The notes beneath the pieces were generated by a model. The model ran no database searches. It worked only from the letters and a program-made list of their open reading frames with translations, and had not been told where the DNA came from. Below, one piece after another: positions 30,151 through 39,025 of a stretch of 64,000 nucleotides of DNA. How positions within the stretch are numbered: position 1 is the stretch's first letter; every line of letters begins with the position of its first letter. Source of the stretch: Collimonas arenae (GTDB lineage Bacteria; Pseudomonadota; Gammaproteobacteria; Burkholderiales; Burkholderiaceae_D); assembly GCF_001584165.1 (NCBI RefSeq), contig NZ_CP013233.1, positions 1,860,001 through 1,924,000 on the forward strand, read 5' to 3'. Made by a program: the position numbers and the translations under genes.

Positions 30151-30454
30151 GACAACTCAATAGAATAATATCGGCCTGTCGCCTTTTATAAGGCGCCAGT
30201 CGCAGGCAAACGGATTAGAGGAGATGGAGCATCTTGGCTCCGAGGAGGCTGCCGGGCTCAGTATCCCAAGCTCGGTAACTTCCTTGACAGCAGTATTTGA
30301 CTGGAGAATGTGCTGTGTCGCCGCAGAGTATAACAACGACGCTCTACAGGCAAGCAATTCCGATGGATTGGGAGGCGGGAGTCTTGAAAAGGCAGCTGTG
30401 ACCCGCCAACCGCTAGCGGATCACAGTGGCATGCGCTTTGGCAATGCCTTGTGC
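30151..30454 (-). other. rhlE upstream region with a possible promoter and long leader (304 bp)
   Basis: No gene is evident. On the minus strand a TATACT-like -10 (30327-30332) with an upstream TTGCCT (30348-30353, 15-bp spacing) could start rhlE transcription, giving a leader of roughly 170 nt. A small hairpin (GCCTT/AAGGC arms, 30180-30193) lies close to the start codon. Confidence 0.35.
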
Positions 30455-30922
30455 TTAGGACGCGCTTTTCATTGCCGCTGCGGCGCGTTCGCTCAGTTCT
30501 TCCGGCGAGTAGTCCGCTATGTGCGTGCTGACCGTCCAGACATGGCCGAATGGGTCTTTCAGTGTGCCCGAGCGGTCTCCGTAGAACTGGTCTCGAAGCG
30601 GTCTCAGTTCGACTCCGCCGGCAGCAATCGCTTGCGGGTAGATGACATCTACATTGTCGACATAGATCATGATGCTGATACCGGCTCCGCCTAGCGTTGT
30701 AGGGCTGCGGATTTCCATGCCAGGACATTCGTCCGCCAGCATGACATGCGAGTTGCCGATTTTGATTTCTGCGTGACCGATCTTTTGATCCGGGCCCTCC
30801 ATGCGGAATAGCTCCACGGCATTAAAAGCTTTTTGATAGAACGCGATAGCGTTGGCGGCGCCGTCGACGGCAAGGTAGGGAGTGACGGAAGAGTAGCCGT
30901 CGGGAATTGGTTTGACTGCCAT
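30455..30922 (-). CDS. VOC/glyoxalase-fold protein, PhnB-like
   Basis: This is a 155-residue protein from an ATG preceded by AGGAG at good spacing. The sequence YSSVTPYLAVDGAANAIAFYQKAFNAVELFRM, IGHAEIKIGNSHVMLADECPG and SGTLKDPFGHVWTVSTH is typical of the PhnB-like branch of the vicinal-oxygen-chelate superfamily. The metal-ligand pattern is incomplete in this branch and the substrate is not known; despite the name there is no phn operon here. Longer upstream readings have no ribosome site. Confidence 0.83.
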   Translation of the reverse strand: MAVKPIPDGYSSVTPYLAVDGAANAIAFYQKAFNAVELFRMEGPDQKIGHAEIKIGNSHVMLADECPGMEIRSPTTLGGAGISIMIYVDNVDVIYPQAIAAGGVELRPLRDQFYGDRSGTLKDPFGHVWTVSTHIADYSPEELSERAAAAMKSAS

Positions 30923-31041
30923 ATTGTTCTCCTGCGGGTTGAGGGATGATCGTTCAATAGGCGCTACTGCGCATGCATTGTAGTCGCCCGACCGCGCAGT
31001 TGAAATGACAAAAACAGCGTTTGCAGCGTTTTGTCTGTTTG

Positions 31042-31075
31042 CCAGGCCAAGGGGCCGTTCCGCTCCTTGGCCTGG
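31042..31075 (-). terminator. Probable terminator hairpin after suhB
   Basis: An 11-bp perfect stem (CCAGGCCAAGG and CCTTGGCCTGG) with a 12-nt loop lies 14 bp past the suhB stop on the minus strand. No clean T-run follows, so efficiency is uncertain. Confidence 0.6.
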
Positions 31076-31088
31076 TGAGGCAACTATT

Positions 31089-31892
31089 TTATTTCTTGGC
31101 GAATGGTGAAAGCAGGCCAACCATTTGCGCGAATACCTTCGGGCTGCCAGCCAACACGTCGCCCTTGTACAGGTAGTCCGAGTCACCGGAGAAGTCGCCA
31201 ATAATTCCGCCGGATTCGGCAATCAGCAGGGCACCGGCTGCGATATCCCAAGGCTTCAGGCCTTTTTCAAAGAAGCCGTCCAGACGTCCGGCTGCCACAT
31301 ACGCCAAGTCCAGCGCCGCAGCGCCTGGACGGCGCAAGCCGGCACAGCTTTGTGTCATGATGCGGAACATTTTCATGTACTCGTCCATCGCCGGGCCTTC
31401 AGTTTCGCGGAATGGGAAGCCAGTACCGATCAAGGCATCAGCAATCTTGTCGCGTTTGCCGACGCGGATCCGTTTTTCGTTCAGATAGGCGCCGGAACCT
31501 TTTGTCGCTGTGAACAAATCATTGCGGGTCGGATCGTAGACCACGGCCTGGGTGATCTGGCCGCGATGCTGCAAAGCGATGGATACGCAGTATTGCGGGA
31601 AACCGTGAATGAAATTGGTGGTGCCGTCGAGCGGATCGATGATCCAGACGTTTTCGTTGTCGTCGTGCAGATTGGCGGAAGCGCCCGATTCCTCGGCCAG
31701 GATGGCGTGATCCGGGTAGGCATTCTTCAATACGTCGATGATTGCCGCTTCGGCAGCCTGGTCGACTTCGGTGACAAAATCGTTATGCTGTTTTTTTGTT
31801 ACTTTCAGCAGGTCGACATCGAAAGAGGCGCGCGAAATAACTGCGGCACCGCGGCGGGCGGCCTTAATGGCCGTATTGAGCATAGGATGCAT
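31089..31892 (-). CDS. suhB: Inositol-1-monophosphatase family protein SuhB
   Basis: This is a 267-residue Mg-dependent phosphatase. The metal sites are visible as EESG (E68), [17 protein letters not shown] (D86 and D89) and the C-terminal [19 protein letters not shown]. This matches SuhB, which in E. coli also binds RNA polymerase and NusA in rRNA antitermination complexes. It diverges from trmJ, as suhB and trmJ do in many proteobacteria. Confidence 0.94.
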   Translation of the reverse strand: MHPMLNTAIKAARRGAAVISRASFDVDLLKVTKKQHNDFVTEVDQAAEAAIIDVLKNAYPDHAILAEESGASANLHDDNENVWIIDPLDGTTNFIHGFPQYCVSIALQHRGQITQAVVYDPTRNDLFTATKGSGAYLNEKRIRVGKRDKIADALIGTGFPFRETEGPAMDEYMKMFRIMTQSCAGLRRPGAAALDLAYVAAGRLDGFFEKGLKPWDIAAGALLIAESGGIIGDFSGDSDYLYKGDVLAGSPKVFAQMVGLLSPFAKK

Positions 31893-32064
31893 GATCGGGA
31901 TTTGGTTCCGTTAAAATGGCGGCACTGTAGCCTACCGGGAACAGAACCACCTATATGATGAATAATAATGAACGATGCGGACGTCCTTGATGGACATCTC
32001 AGTAACCAAGCGGCCAGTTAGGCAGCTTTTAGTCTCTGAAATCCGCGCAATGGCGCTATTTTAA

Positions 32065-32841
32065 ATGAACCTGGCAAAAACCAATACGTCTCTTTTCAAA
32101 CGGCTGCGCTTCGTGCTGGTCGAAACCAGCAGTCCGGGCAATGTAGGCGCCGCCGCGCGCGCTATCAAAACCATGGGTTTTTCCGAGTTGATCCTGGTGA
32201 ATCCACGTTTTCCCGATGTATTGCAGCGCGAGGAGGCAATTGCCTTCGCCAGTGGCGCACAAGATATCCTGGCTTCGGCCAAGATCGTCGATAGTGTCGA
32301 GCAAGCGTTGGATGGCTGCAACTTTGCGGCGGCGCTCAGTGCCCGCCTGCGTGAATTCTCACCACCCCTTGCTGCGCCGCGCGCTTTGGCTGCACAGCTA
32401 GCAGCGGATGCCAGCTTGAACGCGGCAGTGCTGTTCGGCAGCGAGCGCTATGGCTTGCCGAACGAAGTTGTCGAAAAATGCAATGTGCTGCTGAATATCC
32501 CGGCAAATCCCGATTATTCGTCACTGAATCTGGCGCAGGCAGTGCAGGTGCTGGCCTATGAGTGCCGGGTTGCAGTCATGGAGGATGCGCCGTTGCCTTT
32601 GAGTAATGAAGTCGGTTTTCAAGGCAACTCTGCCAGCTTGTCCGATATTGACGGCATGTTTGCGCACCTCGAAAAGGCCCTGATCGAAATCGAATTCCTC
32701 GACCCCGCCAGTCCGAAGAAGCTCATGCCGCGTCTCAAGCGCCTGTTCTCGCGTGCGCACCTGGAAACCGAAGAGGTCAATATTCTGCGCGGCATTGCCA
32801 GCCAGATTTTAACCAAGCGACGGCGTCTGGACAGGTCCTGA
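32065..32841 (+). CDS. trmJ: tRNA (cytidine/uridine-32-2'-O)-methyltransferase TrmJ
   Basis: This is a 258-residue SPOUT-class methyltransferase. The N-terminal RFVLVETSSPGNVGAAARAIKTMGF and the knot segments VLFGSERYGLPNEVVEKCN and IPANPDYSSLNLAQAVQVLAYE identify the TrmJ/TrmH branch. A C-terminal extension of ~75 residues with PRLKRLFSRAHLETEEVNILRGI is specific to TrmJ and binds tRNA. It diverges from suhB. Confidence 0.92.
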   Translation: MNLAKTNTSLFKRLRFVLVETSSPGNVGAAARAIKTMGFSELILVNPRFPDVLQREEAIAFASGAQDILASAKIVDSVEQALDGCNFAAALSARLREFSPPLAAPRALAAQLAADASLNAAVLFGSERYGLPNEVVEKCNVLLNIPANPDYSSLNLAQAVQVLAYECRVAVMEDAPLPLSNEVGFQGNSASLSDIDGMFAHLEKALIEIEFLDPASPKKLMPRLKRLFSRAHLETEEVNILRGIASQILTKRRRLDRS

Positions 32842-32972
32842 CTGATTCGTCGAATAATCGGCTCGCCAGCTTAGTTTTGAGTGTAGTGGAGTGGTATTGT
32901 CGATACTGCGGCGGCTGCGGTGGGGTGTTGCGCGCCGACCGTTGTCGGCGCGCCTCATCATTGTCCGTGCTG

Positions 32973-33632
32973 TCAGGCCCAGCTGCGCAATAAACCGACT
33001 GCCAAGCCTTCCAGCGCAAAGTCCTCTTGCTTTGACGTCACGATGATAGGTTCGAAATCGGGATTTTCCGGCAATAATTGAATTACCGAGCCGTTCTTTT
33101 GATAGCGCTTGACGGTGACATCGTCGCCCAGGCGGGCAACAACGATCTGGCCATTGCGCGCGCTGTCGGCTTTTTTCACTGCCAGCAGATCCCCATCCAG
33201 TATGCCGGCGTCACGCATCGACATGCCTCGCACTTTGAGCAGATAGTCGGGTTTGGCGCTGAACAGGGCTGGGTCGACGTTATAGCTGGCCTGGATATGT
33301 TCCTGCGCCAGTATCGGGGAGCCGGCGGCGACCCGGCCAACTAGTGGCAGGCTCAGTTGCATCAGGGCTGGATGCGGTAGCGCCAGCTGCATGCCATGGT
33401 TGCGGCCGCCGGACTGGTGTGATTCCGTCAGGCGGATGCCGCGTGAAGTGCCGGGCGAGATCTCGATGGCGCCCTTGCGCGCCAGTGCTTGCAGATGCTC
33501 CTCCGCCGCGTTGGCCGAGCGAAAGCCAAGCTCACTGGCAATTTCGGCGCGTGTCGGCGGGAAGCCTGTGTTTTCGATGGCGCTCTTGATCAGGTCAAGG
33601 ATTTGTTGCTGTCGTGCGGTCAGTTTGATCAT
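32973..33632 (-). CDS. lexA: SOS repressor LexA
   Basis: This 219-residue repressor-protease begins at ATG 33630-33632 ([20 protein letters not shown]). The N-terminal winged helix covers about residues 1-70. The autocleavage site is Ala103-Gly104 in [11 protein letters not shown], the nucleophile Ser138 in VRGMSMRD and the general base Lys175 in DDVTVKRYQ, all in correct spacing, so SOS autocleavage should work. Two adjacent SOS boxes lie upstream. Longer upstream readings are spurious. Confidence 0.96.
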   Translation of the reverse strand: MIKLTARQQQILDLIKSAIENTGFPPTRAEIASELGFRSANAAEEHLQALARKGAIEISPGTSRGIRLTESHQSGGRNHGMQLALPHPALMQLSLPLVGRVAAGSPILAQEHIQASYNVDPALFSAKPDYLLKVRGMSMRDAGILDGDLLAVKKADSARNGQIVVARLGDDVTVKRYQKNGSVIQLLPENPDFEPIIVTSKQEDFALEGLAVGLLRSWA

Positions 33633-33751
33633 ATATTTGCGGTGCGAAATGTAGGGGTGCCATGTAGGCGCCCATTGCAGCATGGCGAATTGCTTTGCGT
33701 ATTCTCTGTGCGGAAGGCCCAGAAAAGGCGCAAAGCCCGACTCGTTCAGTG

Positions 33752-33767
33752 CTGTGCATAACAACAG
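33752..33767. promoter_or_regulatory. Second, weaker LexA (SOS) box
   Basis: CTGTGCATAACAACAG fits CTG-N10-CAG but its core is not the alternating TA of a strong box. It is one base from the stronger box and closer to lexA. Confidence 0.6.
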
Positions 33768-33768
33768 T

Positions 33769-33784
33769 CTGTATTTTTGTACAG
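33769..33784. promoter_or_regulatory. LexA (SOS) box upstream of lexA
   Basis: CTGTATTTTTGTACAG is an almost ideal CTG-N10-CAG operator, 137 bp upstream of the lexA ATG. A -35-like TGTACA on the minus strand overlaps it, so LexA bound here would block its own promoter. Confidence 0.88.
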
Positions 33785-33863
33785 TATTTGTGCGAATGCA
33801 AGACAATTTGATGCATATAAGCCATAGCGTAGCGCGGGAATTTTGCGTAAGGGCTTGAAAGCG

Positions 33864-33892
33864 TTGAGTTTTGTTGCAATTGCTAGTATTAT
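33864..33892 (+). promoter_or_regulatory. Predicted promoter of the rpsF operon
   Basis: TTGAGT (33864-33869) and TATTAT (33887-33892) are 17 bp apart. The predicted start near 33899 lies ten bases before the S6:S18-type leader. Confidence 0.7.
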
Positions 33893-33908
33893 TGCTGGTT
33901 TTCCTCTT

Positions 33909-33936
33909 CCCACACTCGTCTTGACGCCGAGGTGGG
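33909..33936 (+). promoter_or_regulatory. S6:S18-type ribosomal-protein autoregulatory leader
   Basis: The rpsF leader folds into an outer stem CCCACaCT/AGGTGGG (7 pairs, one bulged A), an inner hairpin CGTC-TT-GACG and an unpaired CCG on the 3' side between them. The unpaired CCG beside a GG-containing stem is the hallmark of the motif bound by the S6:S18 complex in other bacteria. It ends 31 bases before the rpsF ATG. Confidence 0.72.
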
Positions 33937-33967
33937 CGATTTTTCAATCCGTCCAAAAGGAGCTTAC

Positions 33968-34336
33968 ATGCGTCATTATGAAATCGTATTTATCGTCCAT
34001 CCAGATCAAAGCGAGCAAGTGCCTGCAATGATCGAGCGCTACAAAGGCATCGTCACAACCCGTGGCGGTACCGTGCACCGCGTGGAAGACTGGGGGCGCC
34101 GCCAACTGGCATACCTGATCCAGAAACTGGCAAAAGCACATTATGTCTGCTTGAACATCGAGTGCGACAGCGAAACTCTGGCTGAAATCGAAACCGGCTT
34201 CAAGTTCAATGATGCAGTATTGCGTCATCTGACCGTCAAGTTGAAGAAGGCCGAAACCGGTCCTTCGCCAATGATGAAGGCCGTGCAGAAGGAAGATGCA
34301 GCCAAGAGCCATCGTACAGAAGCGCCAGCAGCCTAA
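33968..34336 (+). CDS. rpsF: 30S ribosomal protein S6
   Basis: This 122-residue ribosomal protein starts at ATG 33968 after AAAGGAG. The sequence [49 protein letters not shown] and [15 protein letters not shown] is full-length S6, with an Ala/Glu/Lys-rich C-terminal tail. It is the first gene of the rpsF-priB-rpsR-rplI operon, with a predicted S6:S18 regulatory structure just upstream. Confidence 0.97.
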   Translation: MRHYEIVFIVHPDQSEQVPAMIERYKGIVTTRGGTVHRVEDWGRRQLAYLIQKLAKAHYVCLNIECDSETLAEIETGFKFNDAVLRHLTVKLKKAETGPSPMMKAVQKEDAAKSHRTEAPAA

Positions 34337-34390
34337 TATTTGCTTGGCCGCCTACCCGCATTCATTGCCTATCCATCGAGTCCATCAGGA

Positions 34391-34735
34391 GTGAGTCAAC
34401 CCAACAACGTGTTTCAACTGGTAGCCACAATCGCCGAGCGTGAAGTCATACGTTATACGCCGGCAGGCATCCCGATCGTATCTGCGATTTTGCAGCACCG
34501 TTCGGAACCGATTGAAGCAGGCATCAAGCGTCTGATTGAATTTGAACTTGCCGCGCTAGCCGTCGGCGAGATTTCAGGAAGATTCAGCGCGGCGGCATTG
34601 GGAGGTACATTCTGGTTTACGGGATTCATGGCGCGCAAGAGCCGCAACGGTAGAAGCCTGGTATTTCACATCACTGATTTCGCTGCAGTCGAAGCCGATG
34701 ATTCTTTAGGAAGCACCGCTGGAATTGCAGATTAA
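34391..34735 (+). CDS. priB: Primosomal replication protein PriB
   Basis: This is a 114-residue OB-fold single-strand DNA-binding protein of the restart primosome. The sequence FQLVATIAEREVIRYTPAGIPIVSAIL and SGRFSAAALGGTFWFTGFMARKSRNGRSLVFHITDF is typical of betaproteobacterial PriB. The start is uncertain. I chose the GTG at 34391, which overlaps the AGGAG-like sequence, over the internal GTG at 34409. Its place between rpsF and rpsR is conserved. Confidence 0.88.
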   Translation: MSQPNNVFQLVATIAEREVIRYTPAGIPIVSAILQHRSEPIEAGIKRLIEFELAALAVGEISGRFSAAALGGTFWFTGFMARKSRNGRSLVFHITDFAAVEADDSLGSTAGIAD

Positions 34736-34758
34736 TTATTTAGATACAGGAGCCAAAA

Positions 34759-35043
34759 ATGGCATTCGGTAAAAAGTTCGATAAAAGCAAACTGAAAAAC
34801 AAGCGTCAACAACAAAACCCGCTGTTCAAGCGCAAGAAATTCTGCCGTTTCACCGCTGCACACGTTGCTAGCGTTGATTACAAAGATATCGACACGCTCA
34901 AGGATTTTGTTCAGGAAAATGGCAAGATCATGCCAGCACGTCTGACCGGCACCAAGGCAATCTATCAACGTCAAGTGGACACTGCGATCAAGCGCGCGCG
35001 TTTCCTGGCGCTGCTGCCATACACCGATCTGCACAACGCTTAA
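34759..35043 (+). CDS. rpsR: 30S ribosomal protein S18
   Basis: This is a 94-residue protein, strongly basic at the N-terminus. [26 protein letters not shown] and [36 protein letters not shown] are the S18 signature. AGGAG precedes the ATG. S18 pairs with S6 in the ribosome, and the pair is expected to regulate this operon. Confidence 0.97.
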   Translation: MAFGKKFDKSKLKNKRQQQNPLFKRKKFCRFTAAHVASVDYKDIDTLKDFVQENGKIMPARLTGTKAIYQRQVDTAIKRARFLALLPYTDLHNA

Positions 35044-35069
35044 TTGACGACTTGAAATAGGAGAAAAAC

Positions 35070-35522
35070 ATGCAAGTCATTCTGTTGGAAAAAGTCGTTA
35101 ATCTCGGCAATCTGGGTGAAGTTGTTCGCGTCAAGGACGGTTACGCACGTAACTTCCTGATTCCACAACGTATGGCACGTCGTGCTACTACTACTGCTAT
35201 CGCTGAATTCGAAGCGAAGCGCGCTGATCTGGAAAAAGCGGCAGCTGAAAAGCTGGCTGCTTCCCAAGCTCAAGGCGAGAAACTGAACGGCCTGACCGTG
35301 CAGATTTCGCAAAAATCGGGTGTTGATGGCCGTTTGTTCGGTTCCGTCACCAACTTCGATATCGCTGAAGCGTTGACGAAGCAAGGTTTTGCTGTTGAAA
35401 AAGCGCAAGTTCGCCTGCCGAACGGCCCGCTGAAGATCACTGGCGAACACGCTGTTGCAGTTGCATTGCACACTGACGTTGTCGTCGACATCGTTGTTGC
35501 AGTCATTGGCGAGCACGTTTAA
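35070..35522 (+). CDS. rplI: 50S ribosomal protein L9
   Basis: This is a 150-residue protein beginning [33 protein letters not shown], the conserved L9 N-terminal domain. It continues into the long connecting helix ([24 protein letters not shown]) and the C-terminal domain ending VVAVIGEHV. It is the last gene of the operon, followed by a strong terminator. Confidence 0.97.
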   Translation: MQVILLEKVVNLGNLGEVVRVKDGYARNFLIPQRMARRATTTAIAEFEAKRADLEKAAAEKLAASQAQGEKLNGLTVQISQKSGVDGRLFGSVTNFDIAEALTKQGFAVEKAQVRLPNGPLKITGEHAVAVALHTDVVVDIVVAVIGEHV

Positions 35523-35553
35523 TAAGCTGTTGGCAAAAAAATATTGCAGGAAT

Positions 35554-35583
35554 AAAAAAGCCGGGTTTTCCCGGCTTTTTTTA
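35554..35583 (+). terminator. Rho-independent terminator after rplI
   Basis: AAAAAAGCCGGG and CCCGGCTTTTTT arms with a TTTT loop and a long T-run lie 31 bp after the rplI stop. Confidence 0.93.
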
Positions 35584-35594
35584 TGTCCTTTATT

Positions 35595-35623
35595 TTGGGC
35601 GCAGTGGGCGAAACAGGTATAAT
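35595..35623 (+). promoter_or_regulatory. dnaB promoter placed for a leaderless transcript
   Basis: TTGGGC (35595-35600) and a perfect TATAAT (35618-35623) with 17-bp spacing end only 7 bases before the dnaB ATG at 35631. The expected transcription start falls on or next to the A of the start codon. No Shine-Dalgarno is present. Confidence 0.65.
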
Positions 35624-35630
35624 TCGCGCC

Positions 35631-37031
35631 ATGAAAGCACCTTCTAAAGCACCATCAGATCCACAGCTTGACTCCCTCCGCGTACCACCCCATTCAATCG
35701 AAGCTGAGCAGTCCGTTTTAGGAGGACTGCTGCTGGATAATGCGGCCTGGGACAAGATCGCCGACTTTGTGAACGCCGACGATTTCTATCGCTACGACCA
35801 TCGGATTATTTTCCAGCACATGGTCAAGCTGATCAACAGCACCAAGCCAGCCGACGTCATCACCGTTTTCGAATCGTTGAGCGGAACCGGCAAGGCTGAG
35901 GAAGTTGGTGGGCTGACTTATCTCAACGCACTTGCCCAAAACACCCCATCCGCGGCCAATATCCGTCGTTACGCCGAAATCGTGCGCGACCGTGGCGTGC
36001 TGCGAAAACTGATTACCGTGGCCGATGAAATTTCCGGTCAGGCATTCAGCCCACAGGGCAAGGAAGTCAAGCAGATGCTGGACGAGGCGGAATCCAAGAT
36101 TTTTGCGATTGCTGAAGAAGGCGCGCGTGGCGCCCAGGGTTTCCAGGAAATCCAGCCTCTGCTGACGCAGGTGGTGGAGCGTATCGATGAACTCTACAAC
36201 CGCGATAACCAGAGCGACATCACCGGCGTATCGACCGGCTTCATCGATCTCGACAAGATGACCTCCGGCCTGCAAAAGGGCGACCTGGTGATTGTGGCGG
36301 GACGGCCGTCGATGGGTAAGACAGCATTCTCGGTGAATATCGGTGAAAACGTCGCGCTCGACAGCGGCTTGCCGGTGGCGATCTTTTCGATGGAAATGGG
36401 CGGCGCGCAGCTCGCCATGCGTATGCTGGGTTCAGTCGGCAAGCTCGACCAGCATCGCCTGCGCACTGGTCGCCTGAATGATGAAGACTGGCCGCGCCTG
36501 ACCCATGCGATCCAGAAGATGAACGATGCACAGTTGTTCATCGATGAAACGCCAGCGTTGAGCTCTATTGAATTGCGTGCGCGGGCGCGGCGCCTGTCGC
36601 GCCAGTGCGGCACGCTGGGCTTGATCATTATCGATTACTTGCAGCTGATGTCGGCGAATAATGCCGGTGAAAATCGCGCAACTGAAATTTCTGAAATTTC
36701 GCGGAATTTGAAGGGGTTGGCGAAGGAGTTGCAATGTCCGGTGATTGCCTTGTCGCAGCTTAATCGCTCACTTGAGCAACGTCCTAACAAACGTCCGGTC
36801 ATGTCCGACTTGCGTGAATCCGGCGCTATCGAACAGGATGCCGACGTTATCCTGTTCATCTATCGCGACGAAGTGTATAACCCCGATTCGCAGGAAAAAG
36901 GTACTGCCGAAATCATCATCGGCAAGCAGCGTAACGGGCCTATCGGCAGCGTGCGGCTGAGTTTCCTCGGCCAGTATACAAAATTCGACAATTACGTCGG
37001 TAATTTGGATGCACCGTACGGCGGAGATTGA
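35631..37031 (+). CDS. dnaB: Replicative DNA helicase DnaB
   Basis: DnaB unwinds DNA at the replication fork. It has 466 residues from ATG 35631 (MKAPSKAPSDPQ). An upstream ATG at 35583 overlaps the terminator and is unlikely. The N-terminal domain begins PPHSIEAEQSVLGGLLLDNAAWD. The RecA-like domain has Walker A AGRPSMGKTAFS, Walker B LIIIDYLQLM, the loop SQLNRSLEQRPNKRPVMSDLRESG and the tail FLGQYTKFDNY. It follows rplI as in many betaproteobacteria but with its own promoter. Confidence 0.96.
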   Translation: MKAPSKAPSDPQLDSLRVPPHSIEAEQSVLGGLLLDNAAWDKIADFVNADDFYRYDHRIIFQHMVKLINSTKPADVITVFESLSGTGKAEEVGGLTYLNALAQNTPSAANIRRYAEIVRDRGVLRKLITVADEISGQAFSPQGKEVKQMLDEAESKIFAIAEEGARGAQGFQEIQPLLTQVVERIDELYNRDNQSDITGVSTGFIDLDKMTSGLQKGDLVIVAGRPSMGKTAFSVNIGENVALDSGLPVAIFSMEMGGAQLAMRMLGSVGKLDQHRLRTGRLNDEDWPRLTHAIQKMNDAQLFIDETPALSSIELRARARRLSRQCGTLGLIIIDYLQLMSANNAGENRATEISEISRNLKGLAKELQCPVIALSQLNRSLEQRPNKRPVMSDLRESGAIEQDADVILFIYRDEVYNPDSQEKGTAEIIIGKQRNGPIGSVRLSFLGQYTKFDNYVGNLDAPYGGD

Positions 37032-37205
37032 TTTTCGTTGTTTTTTGTCAACGCTGGCAGCACAGAAATCCTTAAAACCTGTTTAGCAACAAATGAGCGA
37101 GCCTGATATATTTCAGTTTCGTGACATTTCTTTGCTTTAAATCAAGTTATTTAGTTGGTAGTTAGTAGTTTGTAGATTCAGCTTAACCTCAGAAGAGAGA
37201 AAAAC

Positions 37206-37832
37206 ATGTTTGGACGATTGATGCCCACCGAGGGCAAATTCTTTGAGCTCTTTAATCAGCATGCGGAGTTATGCGTCAAGGGTGCCAAGGAAATGGTGGC
37301 GTTAATGACGAATTTCGACGACCTGGAGATTCGTGTGCATGCAATCGAAGGCATTGAAAAGCAGGCCGACCAGGTCACGCACAATGCCATCGACATGTTG
37401 CACAAGACGTTCATCACGCCGATCGATCGCGACGATATCCATCAGTTGATCACCCGTATGGACGACATTCTCGATTTACTCGAGGATGCGGCACAGACCA
37501 TCTCTCTGTATGACATCAAGGCCATTACGCCGGAAGCCAAGCGTCTCGCTGAACTGTGCCTGGGCTGCGCGGAGAAGGTCAAGTCGGCTGTCGGCCTGCT
37601 GCACAATATGGACAATTCGCGCGAAATCCTGGCAATTTGCGTCGAAATCGATCGCCTGGAGTCGGATGCCGATCACGTGATGCGCGCGGCCATGTCTAAG
37701 CTGTTCCGCGACGAACCTGATGTACGTACCCTGATCAAGCTCAAGGCGATCTACGAAATCCTGGAAACGGTCACCGACCGCTGCGAGGATGTCGCCAATA
37801 TCATTGAAGGCATCATCGTAGAAAATGCCTGA
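37206..37832 (+). CDS. DUF47/PhoU-like protein, Pit accessory factor
   Basis: This is a 208-residue all-helical protein with AGAGAG before the ATG. It begins MFGRLMPTEGKFFELFNQHAELCVKGAKEM and contains the PhoU-like metal motifs EGIEKQADQVTH and ETVTDRCEDVANIIE. DUF47 proteins are found next to Pit carriers and modulate their phosphate uptake. Here it stands 158 bp before pit on the same strand, which supports that role. It is unrelated in context to the PhoU at 7.8 kb. Confidence 0.9.
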   Translation: MFGRLMPTEGKFFELFNQHAELCVKGAKEMVALMTNFDDLEIRVHAIEGIEKQADQVTHNAIDMLHKTFITPIDRDDIHQLITRMDDILDLLEDAAQTISLYDIKAITPEAKRLAELCLGCAEKVKSAVGLLHNMDNSREILAICVEIDRLESDADHVMRAAMSKLFRDEPDVRTLIKLKAIYEILETVTDRCEDVANIIEGIIVENA

Positions 37833-37990
37833 TGCAGAGTAGGGCGGTAGCGGCCTGGGCCGATACCGCGTTGTTCTTCCAATTCGACTTAAAACGATTA
37901 CCGGGCGCCGAGCACGTTGCCCGATCTGGCGGGGGCCACAAGCGCCTGCCGAATTGACGTAATCTCAAAAAACGACGACACGACCTATTC

Positions 37991-39001
37991 ATGCACACCC
38001 TTCAAATCAGTATTTACGTTCTCGTCTTCCTCATTGCACTGGCGCTGGTATTCGACTTCATGAACGGTTTTCATGATGCGGCGAATGCCATCGCTACGGT
38101 GGTTTCGACCGGCGTCCTGAAACCACAACAGGCGGTTGCCATGGCAGCCCTGTTCAACTTTATCGCCATTGCGGTATTCCAGCTGCACGTTGCCGCAACT
38201 GTCGGCAAGGGCACCATCGATCCAAACGTGGTCGATCACTATGTGGTGTTCGGCGCTCTGGTTGGCGCCATCTGCTGGAATATTCTGACCTGGTACTACG
38301 GCATCCCCTCATCTTCTTCGCATGCATTGATTGGCGGTTTGGTTGGCGCGGCAGTGGCGAAAGCCGGTACCGGCTCGCTGATCTCGGCCGGCCTGATCAA
38401 GACCATTGCTTTCATCGTATTGTCGCCGCTGCTGGGCTTTGTGTTCGGCTCCATCATGATGGTGCTGGTCTCGTGGATTTTCGTGCGTTCGACCCCGCGC
38501 AAGGTCGACAAATGGTTCCGTCGCCTGCAACTGGTATCTGCTTCCATGTACAGCTTGGGACACGGCGGCAACGATGCGCAAAAAACCATCGGCATCATCT
38601 GGATGTTGTTGATAGCGACCGGATTTTCGCAAGCCACCGACAGCTTGCCGCCATGGTGGGTGATCATTTCTTGCTATAGCGCGATCAGCTTGGGGACATT
38701 GTTTGGCGGTTGGCGCATTGTCAAGACGATGGGGCAAAAAATCACCAAACTGAAGCCAGTAGGCGGCTTTTGCGCAGAAACCGGCGGTGCGATCACGCTG
38801 TTCCTGGCAACCATGCTGGGCGTGCCGGTGTCGACCACCCACACCATTACCGGCGCCATCGTCGGTGTTGGCGCAGCGAAGCGTGTTTCGGCGGTGCGCT
38901 GGGGTGTCGCTGGAAATATCGTCTGGGCCTGGGTGCTGACGATTCCGGCGTCCGCCTTCATGGCTGCAATTGCCTGGTGGATCGGCAAGCATATTTTGTA
39001 A
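37991..39001 (+). CDS. pit: Low-affinity inorganic phosphate transporter, Pit family
   Basis: This is a 336-residue secondary carrier with about ten membrane segments. The two PHO4-type repeats carry FDFMNGFHDAANAIATVVSTGVL near the N-terminus and SMYSLGHGGNDAQKTIGII in the second half, both with the conserved GxxDA-type signature. Another conserved stretch is GVPVSTTHTITGAIVGVGAAK. It probably moves neutral metal-phosphate with protons at high phosphate, complementing the Pst system. The shorter length than E. coli PitA (499) is normal for this subgroup. Confidence 0.93.
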   Translation: MHTLQISIYVLVFLIALALVFDFMNGFHDAANAIATVVSTGVLKPQQAVAMAALFNFIAIAVFQLHVAATVGKGTIDPNVVDHYVVFGALVGAICWNILTWYYGIPSSSSHALIGGLVGAAVAKAGTGSLISAGLIKTIAFIVLSPLLGFVFGSIMMVLVSWIFVRSTPRKVDKWFRRLQLVSASMYSLGHGGNDAQKTIGIIWMLLIATGFSQATDSLPPWWVIISCYSAISLGTLFGGWRIVKTMGQKITKLKPVGGFCAETGGAITLFLATMLGVPVSTTHTITGAIVGVGAAKRVSAVRWGVAGNIVWAWVLTIPASAFMAAIAWWIGKHIL

Positions 39002-39025
39002 CAACTGATCGACTGGATGGCAAAA

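Noticed and set aside
30224..30694. Plus-strand reading overlapping the VOC gene
   Set aside because: Antisense to a gene with a clear ribosome site and family motifs; no features of its own.
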